Source: UBA1876 sp964515395 (lineage in GTDB: Bacteria; Synergistota; Synergistia; Synergistales; Thermovirgaceae). From it: DNA of 50,994 nucleotides. The stretch's first letter is position 1. Each line of letters begins with the position of its first letter. The stretch lies in NCBI GenBank assembly GCA_964515395.1, contig CAZERC010000010.1:1-50994 (forward strand), in the 5' to 3' direction. Both the position numbers and the translations under genes were made by a program. Positions 9,001-17,200 of the stretch are shown here, piece after piece. The notes beneath the pieces are model-generated. The model saw only the letters and a list, made by a program, of their open reading frames with translations. It made no database searches and had not been told where the DNA came from.

Positions 9001-9525
9001 GGAGTGTTCGCTCAAAAGGTCGTCGGGCATCAAAAGCTCCGTATAGTCCTGGAGCTTCTGGAACATAAAGGGCATCTGTTCGTGCCAGGCGTTGCAAAAA
9101 CCGAGAAGAAGGAAGCGGTAGACCTCGTTTTGCGGGTCCCGGGCGGGAATGCTTCCGTCCAAAAGGCGAAAGAGCCTGTTCTTGTCGACGGGCAAATCCC
9201 TGGGGCAATAGCCCCCCTTGAAGACCTCGAGGATTTCCGGCTGTGTGTGCCCAGGCAAGGGTGACACGGTCTTTGTTTCCGTATACCCCCGGGCATCCAT
9301 GAACCTGAGGGCGATGAACCTGTTGAACCAGGTGTAGGCAACTTCCTCGATGAGCGATTCCTTGCCCTTTCCGACAAGCCCTTTTTTCAGTTCCCGCACC
9401 TGACGGCTCTTCTCCCGGAGTTCCGCTGAATCAGCTTCGAGCACGTACTCCAGTTTGGAAGATACGAGGCCGAGCAATTTCTTCCTTGTCTGATTCGCGA
9501 ATTTTTCGAGCTTGTTCAGGTTCAT
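6037..9525 (-). CDS. pglX: BREX type 1 adenine-specific DNA methyltransferase PglX
   Basis: PglX is the N6-adenine methyltransferase that marks host DNA in BREX type 1. I start it at ATG 9525 (GGGGGA nine bases upstream), giving 1162 residues. The N-terminus then reads as the family expects (Asn-Leu-Asn-Lys, then a helical Lys-rich stretch). The SAM-binding motif DPACGSGH is at about 286-293 and the catalytic NPPY at about 461-464. The segment just after NPPY, nucleotides about 7060-8110, is strikingly AT-rich and corresponds to the target-recognition region; both flanks are GC-rich. The reading frame is intact throughout. It follows brxC by 39 bases. Sequence specificity cannot be read from the protein alone. 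Confidence 0.93.
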   Translation of the reverse strand: MNLNKLEKFANQTRKKLLGLVSSKLEYVLEADSAELREKSRQVRELKKGLVGKGKESLIEEVAYTWFNRFIALRFMDARGYTETKTVSPLPGHTQPEILEVFKGGYCPRDLPVDKNRLFRLLDGSIPARDPQNEVYRFLLLGFCNAWHEQMPFMFQKLQDYTELLMPDDLLSEHSILAEMNENISDDDCKDVEIIGWMYQFYVSEKHDAVIKAKKKIAPEDIPAATELFTPHWIVRYILENTLGRLWMLNRPESKLTEMMEYYIKSEEKESDFLKVANPEEITICDPACGSGHMLTYAFDLLVRIYEEEGYDRSDIAKLILEKNLYGMEIDQRAAALAAFALTMKARAYDGKFFRNGLIQPNILCLEKVSFEEEELKTYKEALGEDLYTPELEETVLSFENIDSIGSLLKPALLSPEYYLEKLGKKDFQNNWILKATHDKVLSVLRQTCYLSRKYHCVVANPPYMGNKHMNDVLKEFAREYYSNTKSDLFSMFIERNLDFTVERGQAGFMTPFVWMFISSYEKLRNYLIDKKTITSLIQLEYSGFEGATVPVCTFTVENRRKPDYKGAFIRLSDFRGAKKQAPKALEAIKNPDCGWFYRVSASDFKKIPGSPIAYWVSESQKTIFEKSLSLSRVCKPTQGLATGDNDRFVRNWHEVCLRNIGFSFSNREQAERSRLKWFPYNKGGDFRRWYGNQEFLVNWETDGFEIKNFSNESGRLRSRPQNLNSYFKESISWSKISSGLPAFRYFPRGFIYDVAGTSIFCDGSSLLLRILGYSNSCVAKKFLEILSPTLNFEVGHIASLPIIPSAGNQNVIQRLIDTSKQDWNFYETSWDFSTLPLLSPEHRQSTLEATYKKLRAYWQDMTLEMKWLEEENNRVFIDAYGLQDELTPYVPLEEITLTCNPRYRYGNKKTDEELEALLFADTMREFISYAVGCMFGRYSLDKPGLVLANQGETVKDYIEKVGLPKDGITFLPDEDNVLPLTEGEYFTDDIVTKFKRFLRVTFGEEHYEQNLAFIEKALGKDIRKYFLSEFYPHHVRMYKKRPIYWLFSSPRRTFNTLVYLHRYNPDTVNTVLNDYLRQFIKKLEAEKNTLEKRKASGGLSARDSAQIEKALDRIKKQLRELTEYERNILYPLAAKRLEIDLDDGVKVNYAKFGDALYPVKM
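7060..8110 (-). other. AT-rich insert inside pglX covering the target-recognition region
   Basis: Hand counts give 32-40% GC here (for example 19/60 in 7141-7200), against about 58-60% in the flanking parts of pglX. The segment begins soon after the NPPY catalytic motif and ends before the conserved C-terminal region. This is where PglX recognises its target sequence. The frame is preserved across both borders, as expected for an allelic exchange by homologous recombination rather than an insertion. Confidence 0.6.
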
Positions 9526-9564
9526 TGCAGGCATTCCCCCAAGAGTTTGTTGCATGTGCCAAAA

Positions 9565-12500
9565 TCAATCGGAAATATAGATATTTTTCCCATCCTTGAG
9601 CTGATCAATGAGCGCTCCCCTGTAAGCCCGCAGGTACTCATCCACCTCTTCCTCGGTGGTCAGTAACTTCTTCCCGATCCTGACTTTCACCTGGTCGAGC
9701 GGAATGATGGGTTTTCTCTCCGTCGGTTGCCCTACCCGACCGGTGTCTCCTTTGTGGCCTTTCGTCAGATCCTGGAGCTTCTGAAGCATTTCAGGAAATT
9801 CGCTGTTTTTGAACTCCTCAAGGGCCTCCCTGACACGGAAAACAAACTTGATTCCCTCCAGAAATTCCTTTTTTCGCGCGAAAGAAGCTTCGAACTCGCG
9901 GCACTGACCTTCTTCCAATCCGGAGTACTCCGGGTAATTTTTGAGTTCTTCACGCTTCCTTTCAATTTCCTCGAAAGCTTTTTGCTTTTCGCTTTCAAGA
10001 ACGGTTTGTATGGAGTCCTCGAGTTCTTCTTTAAGCTTTTTCGCTTCCTGGACATTGTAGTTTTTGAAAACGTCTTCCGAAGCCATCAACTGCCGTAAAT
10101 CTGCCAGCTTTTTTTCATCCACATAGGAGAAATTCGCTTCCTGTTCTGTCAGAAACCGGTCGATGGAATCGTAGATTTCCCTTTTCGGCCCGTTGATAAA
10201 ATTCTTGATCGGTTCGACGGTGTCATGCTGGGTTTCAAGAAGTTGGTCTTTAAAATCCGTGAGCTCGTTGAGATAAAAGGTATAGTCCTTTCCTGTAAAC
10301 TTCTCCAGTTCCTGCAGTACTGCTTCAAGTTTCTTTGAGAAGGGGTAGCGCATTGTTCGGCTTTGGAGTCCTTCAAGTTCCTGTACTTCTTCTTTCAGTC
10401 TCGCTTCGAAGGCCAAGGCGACTTCCTTCGCATCGCTTTTCACATTCGGTTCATTGAAAAGCTCCTGGTGAAAGCTCTTGAGTTGCTGGACAGCTGCAGT
10501 CGAAAAGGTCGTCCGCAATTCAACCACGGCGTTTCCATGTTCGCGAGTGTTTCTTAAAGCCGCAAGCACTCCGTCCTTGTCGAGGTAATCGGAGTTCCTT
10601 TTGATATCCACCTTGCCCCTCGCAACGAGTTTTGCCAGTACGCAGAGGCTTCCAGCCTGCCACCACCCATAGGGGAGCTTTCCGAAATCATCGATGACGC
10701 TCTTTACCGTAACCCGGTCGGCATCGTGTTTTTTCCTCTGCAGGTAGGACATGAGCTCTTTCTCGGCTTCCGACAACGTTTCGTCTGGATCAAACAGACC
10801 TGAACCGTCCCGGTCCGTAAGGATTCGCTGCAATCTCTTTTCGTCCAGACCGCGCTCGAGCATTTTGAGGTTGGGGTAAGTATATGAAACGAGATACTGA
10901 AAGGCACTCAAAACCCGTGACTTGGGATCAATGGGCGTAATCTCAAGCTCTTCCCCCCGGAGGAAGAAATCGGCATTCGAAAGGGCTTCCCTGATTCGCG
11001 CTTCCAGGTCCTTGTGCAGTTCTTCATTCTGCGCGGCTTTTTCAGAGAGGATTCTGCCGATGTTCTCTTTTGTCGCTTCAGCCCGGTGGATGCGGCAGTA
11101 TTTCTCGGTCTTGACATAAATGCGAAGATCTTCCGCAAGTCGTGCATCCTCGCCAAGCATGACCACCAGTTCGTCGCCCTGAATGGAGCGCATGAGTTGG
11201 GCCTTTTTGTCGCCATAGTTCTTGTGAAAGGGGGTTATCACATTGATCGACAGGTCATAAGCGAAGCGTCCATACGGGGCGTCATCAAGCAGCCGATTGT
11301 AGGAGTAATCCTGTTCCTTTTCATCATACCGGATCTTTGAATCCCTGATGATGGAATGGTAGATAATGTCGACCAGGAACTTGTTGATTTCAGACTGATC
11401 AATATCGACTTCCTTGATCTCGCTCTCGATGTCCTTTTCGTCATCGGTCAGGTATTCGTAAACATCGCCGTTCCTCCTGAGGAATGTGTTCCGTTCGAGT
11501 AGGTCGAGGGCTTTCTGGACGTCTTTCTCGTGTTCGACGGGATCGATATCGAAACGATCGATGAGAAGGACAGAAAGATTCCGGGGAGTCGCCTTGAATT
11601 CCTTGACATACTTCACCAGAAGCAGTGCTTTCAGCACCCTGACCGCCAGAGGTGGTAAAGCCGGGTTTTGTTCCGCCTTGTTGATGTCCGACTGGATCTG
11701 GCTTTTGAGTGCCGTCTGGAGACCATCGTACATGAAGTCATAGGAGGCGATCCTTCCGAGCGGTTCTTCACTGATCCTTTTTCCGACTTCCTGAAAGATC
11801 CCCAGCATGGACCGCTCCCCCACGGAACGGAACTTTCCCTCGAAAGCGTTATGGTCGGACAGCCCCTTTATCGAGGACTGGAGCATTTCAAAATGGAAGG
11901 GCATAAAGGGGTAGCAGGCAACAAAATCCTCTTCGTCACGAAAATGCCGGTAACTCCGGCCGGCATCACTGAACTCGAACAGGGTCTTGAGGTTGTTCTT
12001 TTCCTTTTCGTAGATTTCAACAAGTTTTTCTACCACACCGGGTTTCTTTTCGAGCAGCCTTTTCTGGATAACCTCGGCAACGTTCTTGCTGGTGAGTTTC
12101 ATTCGACACTGGAGCCGGTCCTGGATCTTTGAAAAGTCATTTGACTGCTGCTTGCCAAGTTCGCCGATGACATCATCCATATCCTCCTGAGAGGTGACGA
12201 TAATCCACGCCTGGCCGCGGCATTTTGTGGCAAGGCTTTCAGCGATGGTCTGCAGGTTCGTCATGAGCTTCACGTTGTCGGCAATGTACTGCCCCACTTC
12301 GTCGACAAAGAAATTCAGCCTGAATCCGGGTTCCTGGCTGTCGATGTATTCCTTCACTTGTTCCGCAAAATCTTCAATGGAAAGCTGGTAGGATTCTTCG
12401 TATCTGTCGAGAACTTTCCCGGCTTCTTCTTCCGAGATATTCCTGACGCGGGAAAGCGCCACGGCAAAATCTCCCGTTTCGAGCCAGATGTGCTCACGGG

Positions 12501-13074
12501 CCTCTTCCCAGGCCTCACCGGAAACTTCCTCAAAGACCTGCTTAAACTCTTCGTAGCACCCCTGCCGGTCCATGTCGTGTTCGAATTGTGCGATATGGGG
12601 GATCTTGGGATCATACCCGCGGAGTTCATTGAAAACTTTCATGAAAACGGACAAAACGGCGTCGGCCTGTTGCTTGGAAACCACGTCCGCCTTCTGGTCG
12701 ATGTTGAAAAGGATGCTCCTCGATGGGATGGAAATGGCCTTTTCCATGGCGCCCTTCAGCAAGGCGTCATCTTTCAGTTTTTCAAGAAAGATTTCGGCGG
12801 CGGGAAGGTCTCCCAGAAGCAGGCGGTTTTCAAGGACATAGGAGAGGATCTTGAGCAGATGTGATTTCCCCGAGCCGAAGAAGCCGGATATCCAGGCGCC
12901 GTTGACGCCCTGGTAATCGTTGTAGTAATCGAGAAAATCCGTCAACCTTTGGTTGATCTCGTTTGTGATGACGTATTCGTCGATTTCGTCGAAAAGATGC
13001 TCGTCATCGTCGGCTTTTATGACTCCTTCAATCGGGCGGTCGATCCTCTTTTTAAAAAGTCCCTTGATCAGCAT
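9565..13074 (-). CDS. brxC: BREX ATPase BrxC (P-loop, DUF6079-like)
   Basis: BrxC is a large P-loop ATPase essential for BREX modification and exclusion. I choose ATG 13074, preceded by a G-rich ribosome site, because the protein then begins with the family N-terminus (Lys-Gly-Leu-Phe, then IDRPIEGVIKADD). The open frame continues about 60 codons further upstream, but those codons look non-coding and run into the end of brxB. The length is 1170 residues. Walker A GFFGSGKS is at 64-71. The C-terminal half contains long Glu/Lys-rich coiled-coil stretches. It lies 58 bases after brxB and 39 before pglX, in canonical order. No frame damage is seen. Confidence 0.93.
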   Translation of the reverse strand: MLIKGLFKKRIDRPIEGVIKADDDEHLFDEIDEYVITNEINQRLTDFLDYYNDYQGVNGAWISGFFGSGKSHLLKILSYVLENRLLLGDLPAAEIFLEKLKDDALLKGAMEKAISIPSRSILFNIDQKADVVSKQQADAVLSVFMKVFNELRGYDPKIPHIAQFEHDMDRQGCYEEFKQVFEEVSGEAWEEAREHIWLETGDFAVALSRVRNISEEEAGKVLDRYEESYQLSIEDFAEQVKEYIDSQEPGFRLNFFVDEVGQYIADNVKLMTNLQTIAESLATKCRGQAWIIVTSQEDMDDVIGELGKQQSNDFSKIQDRLQCRMKLTSKNVAEVIQKRLLEKKPGVVEKLVEIYEKEKNNLKTLFEFSDAGRSYRHFRDEEDFVACYPFMPFHFEMLQSSIKGLSDHNAFEGKFRSVGERSMLGIFQEVGKRISEEPLGRIASYDFMYDGLQTALKSQIQSDINKAEQNPALPPLAVRVLKALLLVKYVKEFKATPRNLSVLLIDRFDIDPVEHEKDVQKALDLLERNTFLRRNGDVYEYLTDDEKDIESEIKEVDIDQSEINKFLVDIIYHSIIRDSKIRYDEKEQDYSYNRLLDDAPYGRFAYDLSINVITPFHKNYGDKKAQLMRSIQGDELVVMLGEDARLAEDLRIYVKTEKYCRIHRAEATKENIGRILSEKAAQNEELHKDLEARIREALSNADFFLRGEELEITPIDPKSRVLSAFQYLVSYTYPNLKMLERGLDEKRLQRILTDRDGSGLFDPDETLSEAEKELMSYLQRKKHDADRVTVKSVIDDFGKLPYGWWQAGSLCVLAKLVARGKVDIKRNSDYLDKDGVLAALRNTREHGNAVVELRTTFSTAAVQQLKSFHQELFNEPNVKSDAKEVALAFEARLKEEVQELEGLQSRTMRYPFSKKLEAVLQELEKFTGKDYTFYLNELTDFKDQLLETQHDTVEPIKNFINGPKREIYDSIDRFLTEQEANFSYVDEKKLADLRQLMASEDVFKNYNVQEAKKLKEELEDSIQTVLESEKQKAFEEIERKREELKNYPEYSGLEEGQCREFEASFARKKEFLEGIKFVFRVREALEEFKNSEFPEMLQKLQDLTKGHKGDTGRVGQPTERKPIIPLDQVKVRIGKKLLTTEEEVDEYLRAYRGALIDQLKDGKNIYISD

Positions 13075-13132
13075 TTGCCAAGCCCCCTCGGAAAATCTTG
13101 TCACCTTCCGTTTTTCCCCAGCCTTTAAGCGT

Positions 13133-13741
13133 TCACACGGCATATTCGTCGAGGTCAAAGGCACGGTAGTAATTGTCGCCGGGCATGAGACCGAAAAGGT
13201 TGAGCGTGTATCCCTTGGAACGGCTGTACTGGTACTTGCCTGGGAAAAAGACCACAAGTGGCCGGTCTTTAAAAAGGCGTTGGATATTGCTGAGGATATT
13301 GTGGGTCCTGATATAAGGGTAAACCAGCCCGACGCCGGTCAAAAAAACCATGTGGAATTGGCTCTTTTTCAGCCTTTGCTCTATCTCCGGAACAATGGTT
13401 TTCTCTACATCAAGCATAGCCTGCATGCCTTTTAAAAAACGGTCCTTGTTCATATCCGGTTCCTTTTGCATAAGAAGGGGGAGCGACCTCTTTTTCTCCA
13501 GGATTTCCAGGCTCAGGTCGTAAAGGTTGATAAGAAGGACCTCGATGCCGTCGCCTGAAAGCCGTTTCTTCAGGTTGAGGATGCTCTTGTCAACGCAATT
13601 TTGTGCCTGTGGGGGAAACGTGCTGATAAAAAAAGGGACTTCGTTTCGGGAAGCGGCGATTTCATGGAATCGTTTACTGGATAGAAAGGCATGGTATTTC
13701 CGGAATTTTTTGTCAACCTGTTGAACCAGGGCTTTATCCAT
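13133..13741 (-). CDS. brxB: BREX protein BrxB (DUF1788)
   Basis: BrxB is a conserved type 1 BREX component of the DUF1788 family, required for defence but of unknown biochemical role. The 202-residue length is normal. A motif-rich C-terminal stretch (GVGLVYPYIRTHNIL, then PLVVFFPGKY) is typical of the family. Its ATG overlaps the end of brxA by eight bases, so expression is translationally coupled. Base composition is intermediate between the AT-rich brxA and the GC-richer brxC. Confidence 0.9.
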   Translation of the reverse strand: MDKALVQQVDKKFRKYHAFLSSKRFHEIAASRNEVPFFISTFPPQAQNCVDKSILNLKKRLSGDGIEVLLINLYDLSLEILEKKRSLPLLMQKEPDMNKDRFLKGMQAMLDVEKTIVPEIEQRLKKSQFHMVFLTGVGLVYPYIRTHNILSNIQRLFKDRPLVVFFPGKYQYSRSKGYTLNLFGLMPGDNYYRAFDLDEYAV

Positions 13742-14360
13742 ACTGCTCCACCACTTCCTTGATCTGCTGGTCTGTGTAGAGGAAATACCGTAGTTCCCCT
13801 GGGTTGTTCGATGCTATCAATTTCTGCAGCCTTGACGATACAAAAATCGGTGCAATCTTCATAGCCGAATCGGATGAAATGAACCCGACATCTCTCAATA
13901 TCTGGAAAAGAGCTTGTCTAACGTTCCTCTTGCTTCGTTCCGACAATTTCTCATACTCTGGATGGGAAAGAGAAACATCTTCAGTGAAGCTGTAATAATC
14001 TGCATCCCTCAAAACATTTTTCATTGACAAAACTTTTTCCCGTAGGACAAAAACTACAAAATCCCTGATAAAACCGTAGCGTCGGCAAAGTCCCAAGAAG
14101 AGCAACTGCCTCTGTTCTTCCAGGTTCGCTTTTACCAAAAAAGTTATTTCCTTGTTCGAGAAGTGTTGCAATCTCCTCTGGACTTCAAGGTAAATCTTTC
14201 GCAAAGAGGAGTTCATCTTTTTTTGCAACAGGTTTTTCTCGAGCACGATCCTTTTGGTTTCGTCCCAATCGTCAGTCTTCAGAAAAACCTCAGCGACCTT
14301 GATCGTTTCACTTAACAACAAACTTCCTGTTGCAAAAGTAAACTTGTATTTCGTCGGCAT
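13734..14360 (-). CDS. brxA: BREX protein BrxA (DUF1819)
   Basis: BrxA is the small DNA-binding, NusB-like first gene of type 1 BREX operons (DUF1819). I place the start at ATG 14360, about ten bases after GAGGTG; a TTG two codons earlier is possible. The product has 208 residues and starts with the family-typical pattern YKFTFATGSLLLSE. It ends with helical Lys/Arg-rich segments ahead of an acidic C-terminus. It is distinctly AT-rich (20/60 GC in 13981-14040). It is first in the BREX transcript, just downstream of the promoter at 14399-14427, and overlaps brxB by eight bases. Confidence 0.9.
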   Translation of the reverse strand: MPTKYKFTFATGSLLLSETIKVAEVFLKTDDWDETKRIVLEKNLLQKKMNSSLRKIYLEVQRRLQHFSNKEITFLVKANLEEQRQLLFLGLCRRYGFIRDFVVFVLREKVLSMKNVLRDADYYSFTEDVSLSHPEYEKLSERSKRNVRQALFQILRDVGFISSDSAMKIAPIFVSSRLQKLIASNNPGELRYFLYTDQQIKEVVEQYG

Positions 14361-14398
14361 CTGCAAAGAACACCTCGTTCAATCCTTATCTGCATTTT

Positions 14399-14427
14399 AT
14401 TATACGAGTTTAATTACAGGTCAGCAA
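14399..14427 (-). promoter_or_regulatory. Sigma-70-type promoter of the BREX operon
   Basis: On the minus strand TTGCTG (14422-14427) is followed 17 bases later by a perfect TATAAT (14399-14404). Transcription would start about 30 bases upstream of brxA. No other good promoter is seen before brxL or the cargo genes, so all eight genes may share it. Confidence 0.6.
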
Positions 14428-14520
14428 AGGAAAAACAGGAAGCCCTGTGCATCATAGTCGGTTTTTAAGGTTTATCTGATTGATTATGAAAACGGTTGCT
14501 TTCAACTTTTTCGAAATGGC

Positions 14521-14745
14521 TCAGGCCCTTTGGGCAAAAAGGATTCGATCTTTTTCAAAGTCTATGTCTTCATTTGCATCGGCCAGTTCTGCCAGTAAGC
14601 CCTCAAAGGCACAATAAAACTGTTTTGCCGTTTTCTTTGGCATCGGCCCGAAATCGAGCAGGCCAAATCTTACACGCCATCCGTCCCTGAATCGTTCAAG
14701 AACAGGTTTCCGACAACATCCCTTACTTTTTGCTTCTTCGGTCAT
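14521..14745 (-). CDS. Small hypothetical protein upstream of BREX
   Basis: Function not recognised. The 74-residue product starts at ATG 14745, just after GGAGGG; an earlier in-frame start at 14784 is possible but lacks a site. It contains a Cys-Cys pair near residue 10, a DGWRVRFGLLDFGP core and an acidic helical C-terminus ending in RILFAQRA. It lies on the same strand as BREX but upstream of the BREX promoter, so it is probably a separate unit. Its composition is intermediate, and no regulator-type DNA-binding motif is evident. Confidence 0.4.
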   Translation of the reverse strand: MTEEAKSKGCCRKPVLERFRDGWRVRFGLLDFGPMPKKTAKQFYCAFEGLLAELADANEDIDFEKDRILFAQRA

Positions 14746-14784
14746 CGACCCTCCAAAGGGGAGGCAGATCAGTTTTTGAGACAA

Positions 14785-15069
14785 CTTTTAATCTGTCAAG
14801 CCTGCCATTGTTTCTCCCACTCTGAACTGACAAAATTTACGAATCGAAAAGACACAAGTTAAATACATTTTATTTTAATCAACACTCGCAATTTTATGCT
14901 TGCAGGGGAACCACGCATTGTGCAGATCTGTTTTCCGAAAATTTGTTTTGCCCTTTCCGTTCCTTGAAGCTCTTCAGTTGCGCCTCACGAATTGGAGATA
15001 TTGCAACCAGGTTCTTTTACATGAACTTTAGAATTTCTTTATTTTCTACGTCAATGCACTCCGAACAGT
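14785..15069. other. Intergenic region between the BREX side and the MoxR operon
   Basis: AT-rich non-coding stretch. On the minus strand about 40 codons (14899-15018) read openly without a start codon and look protein-like (AISPIREAQL, then a Lys-rich run). I cannot assign them, and they may be a decayed gene tail. No repeats or RNA structure are seen. Confidence 0.35.
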
Positions 15070-15078
15070 TGTTATAAT
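15070..15078 (+). promoter_or_regulatory. Extended -10 promoter for the moxR operon
   Basis: TGT followed by TATAAT gives a perfect extended -10 element (TGnTATAAT). The -35 region at 15050-15055 (GTCAAT) is weak, which is usual for extended -10 promoters. It lies about 65 bases upstream of the moxR start. Confidence 0.55.
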
Positions 15079-15142
15079 CAAGATCACTGCGCTTCATGAT
15101 TTGGATAAATTATATCACCTGGTTTTTTCTGGAGGTTCTGCC

Positions 15143-16084
15143 ATGCCAAGCCAGTTGTTGCGGTTGAAGGAAAACGTGTCACGGGTGGTGATCGGAAAGC
15201 GTGAGGTGCTGGATCTCATGCTGGTGGGGCTCATCGCGCGGGGGCACATACTGATAGAGGACGTTCCGGGGGTGGGAAAGACCCTGATGGCCCGGGCCAT
15301 TGCGGCATCGTGTCATCTGGGGTTCCGGCGGCTGCAGTGCACGCCCGATTTGATGCCCACGGACGTGACGGGCTTTTTTACCTACGACAAGAAGGACGGG
15401 GAGTTCGTCTTCCGCCCGGGCCCGGTGATGACCAACATCCTCCTGGTGGACGAGATCAACCGGGCCGTGCCCCGGACCCAGTCGAGCCTGCTGGAGTCCA
15501 TGGAGGAACGGCAGGCCACGGTGGACGGCCAGACCTTTCCCCTGCCGTCGCCTTTCATGGTGATGGCCACCCAGAACCCCATCGAAATGGAGGGGACCTT
15601 CCCCCTGCCGGAAGCCCAGCTGGACCGGTTCCTGCTGAAGGTGGACATGGGCTACCCCACCGCCGAGGAGGAAGAAGAGATCATCCTGGCCCACGGGAAG
15701 GAGTCGGCCCTTTCCGGGCTCGAAAGCGTGGTGGCTGAAGAGGACATCCTCTTTTGGCAAAAGGAGGCGGCCGAGGTCTTTGTCCACCCCTCCATCCGGG
15801 CCTACATGATCGGGCTGGTCCGGGCCTCTCGGGAACACCCGGCCGTGGAGCTGGGGGCGAGCCCCCGGGGCTCCCTGGCCCTGTTCAAGGCGTCAAAGGC
15901 TTTGGCCTTCATCCGGGGGAGGGCCTACGTGATCCCCGACGACGTGAAGCACCTGGCGCCCTTCGTTTTGTCCCACCGGCTTTTGCTGCACCGGGAGGAG
16001 CGCTACCGGGGCAACACGGGAGGCGACGTGGTGGCCGAAATCCTCTCGCAGGTGCCCGTGCCCGTCGAGGACGGCTGGGAGTAA
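15143..16084 (+). CDS. MoxR-family AAA+ ATPase
   Basis: MoxR ATPases act as chaperones that activate or assemble partner complexes, usually with DUF58 and VWA or transglutaminase-like proteins. The start is ATG 15143, with GGAGGT at 15131-15136. An in-frame TTG at 15101 lacks support. The product has 313 residues. Walker A VPGVGKT is at 41-47 and Walker B ILLVDEINRA at 99-108. The sensor 1 segment ATQNPIEMEGTFPLPEAQLDRF follows in family order, and the C-terminal lid contains the GASPRGSLALF box. It is directly followed (3 bases) by a DUF58 gene. The GC is about 67%, much higher than BREX. Confidence 0.92.
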   Translation: MPSQLLRLKENVSRVVIGKREVLDLMLVGLIARGHILIEDVPGVGKTLMARAIAASCHLGFRRLQCTPDLMPTDVTGFFTYDKKDGEFVFRPGPVMTNILLVDEINRAVPRTQSSLLESMEERQATVDGQTFPLPSPFMVMATQNPIEMEGTFPLPEAQLDRFLLKVDMGYPTAEEEEEIILAHGKESALSGLESVVAEEDILFWQKEAAEVFVHPSIRAYMIGLVRASREHPAVELGASPRGSLALFKASKALAFIRGRAYVIPDDVKHLAPFVLSHRLLLHREERYRGNTGGDVVAEILSQVPVPVEDGWE

Positions 16085-16087
16085 CTC

Positions 16088-17194
16088 ATGCAGGAAGTCC
16101 CGCAGGTCACGTCCTTTTATACCCTCTTTCCCGTCCGGGTCTTTGCCGCCGTCGGCGTGGTTCTGCTTCTGGCCCGGGGGTTGTACCTTCCGGCATCATT
16201 TCTGATGGCCATGCTGCTGATCCTCCTCTCCTGCAGGTTGTGGGCCGATTACGGTCTCCGCCGGCTTTTTTTGAGCCGCGAGGCGCACCCGCTGCGGCTT
16301 TTTCCCGGTAACGAGGCGTCACTTTCGGTCCGCATCCGAAACGACAAGCGGCTTCCAGTGGCGCTGGATCTTTGGCAGACCTTTCCGGAGGGGCTTGCGG
16401 TCACGGCTTCCGGAAACCGGCCTCAAGACTCCTCCGGCCGCAGGGTGGTTTTTCTGGGCAAATACGGCGAGGACCTCGTGACCTGTCGCGTCAGGGGCGT
16501 GTCGCGGGGCTGCTACGAAGTTCCTCCGGGTCGGGTGAACTCAAAAGACCTTCTCGGCCTTTTTCACAGGGAGAAGACTTTCGGCGGGGTCACTGAGGTT
16601 CTGGTGTACCCGGCGCTTCTTTACATGGACGACCGGGAACTCGCCCAGCATTACCTCATGGGCGATATCCGCTCCGACAGGCCCTTCATGCCCGACCCGA
16701 CCTGGGTATCGAGCCTGCGGGACTACACGCCGGACACGCCGGCCCGGCGGATCCACTGGAAGGCCAGCGCCAGGCACGGGAAGCTTTTGGCCAAGGTGCT
16801 GGAGCACACGGCGGACCTGAGGCTCTGCATCACCCTCGACGGGGACAGCTTCGACGCTCCGGGGTCTCCCATGGAAAAGGCCCTGTCCCTGGCGGCGACG
16901 CTGGCGGTATGGGCCGACCGGCGGAAGATTCCCTTGGGGCTGGTGTCGAACGTCGCCCAGTCCGGCAGGCCGGGGCCGGTTTCGGTTCCGGTGGGGTCCG
17001 GGCCGTCACAGGTGCGGCTGGTCCTGGAGTCGCTGGCGAGGGCACAGCTGCCCGCAGCGCTTCCTTTCGGCGAGTTTTTGCGGCAGGAGGCAAGACTCAT
17101 GCCCTGGGGGACGACGGTCGTATCGATCCGCGGGGAAAGCTCCGCAGAGGCCCTGGCCGATGACGGCATCAGGGTCGAGATGAAAGGTGCCTGA
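16088..17194 (+). CDS. DUF58 domain protein, membrane anchored
   Basis: DUF58 proteins are the standard partners of MoxR ATPases, and their molecular role is unclear. The 368-residue product has two hydrophobic helices near the N-terminus (about residues 16-50), then a beta-rich exposed domain, then the diagnostic DUF58 block RDYTPDTPARRIHWKASAR (about 217-235) in the cytoplasmic C-terminal half. It is spaced three bases after moxR and seven before the next gene, so the three form one operon. Confidence 0.88.
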   Translation: MQEVPQVTSFYTLFPVRVFAAVGVVLLLARGLYLPASFLMAMLLILLSCRLWADYGLRRLFLSREAHPLRLFPGNEASLSVRIRNDKRLPVALDLWQTFPEGLAVTASGNRPQDSSGRRVVFLGKYGEDLVTCRVRGVSRGCYEVPPGRVNSKDLLGLFHREKTFGGVTEVLVYPALLYMDDRELAQHYLMGDIRSDRPFMPDPTWVSSLRDYTPDTPARRIHWKASARHGKLLAKVLEHTADLRLCITLDGDSFDAPGSPMEKALSLAATLAVWADRRKIPLGLVSNVAQSGRPGPVSVPVGSGPSQVRLVLESLARAQLPAALPFGEFLRQEARLMPWGTTVVSIRGESSAEALADDGIRVEMKGA

Positions 17195-17200
17195 GGTGAT

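Noticed and set aside
13075..13257. Upstream extension of brxC
   Set aside because: The extra 61 residues overlap brxB and do not match BrxC. The internal ATG has a ribosome site and the family N-terminus.
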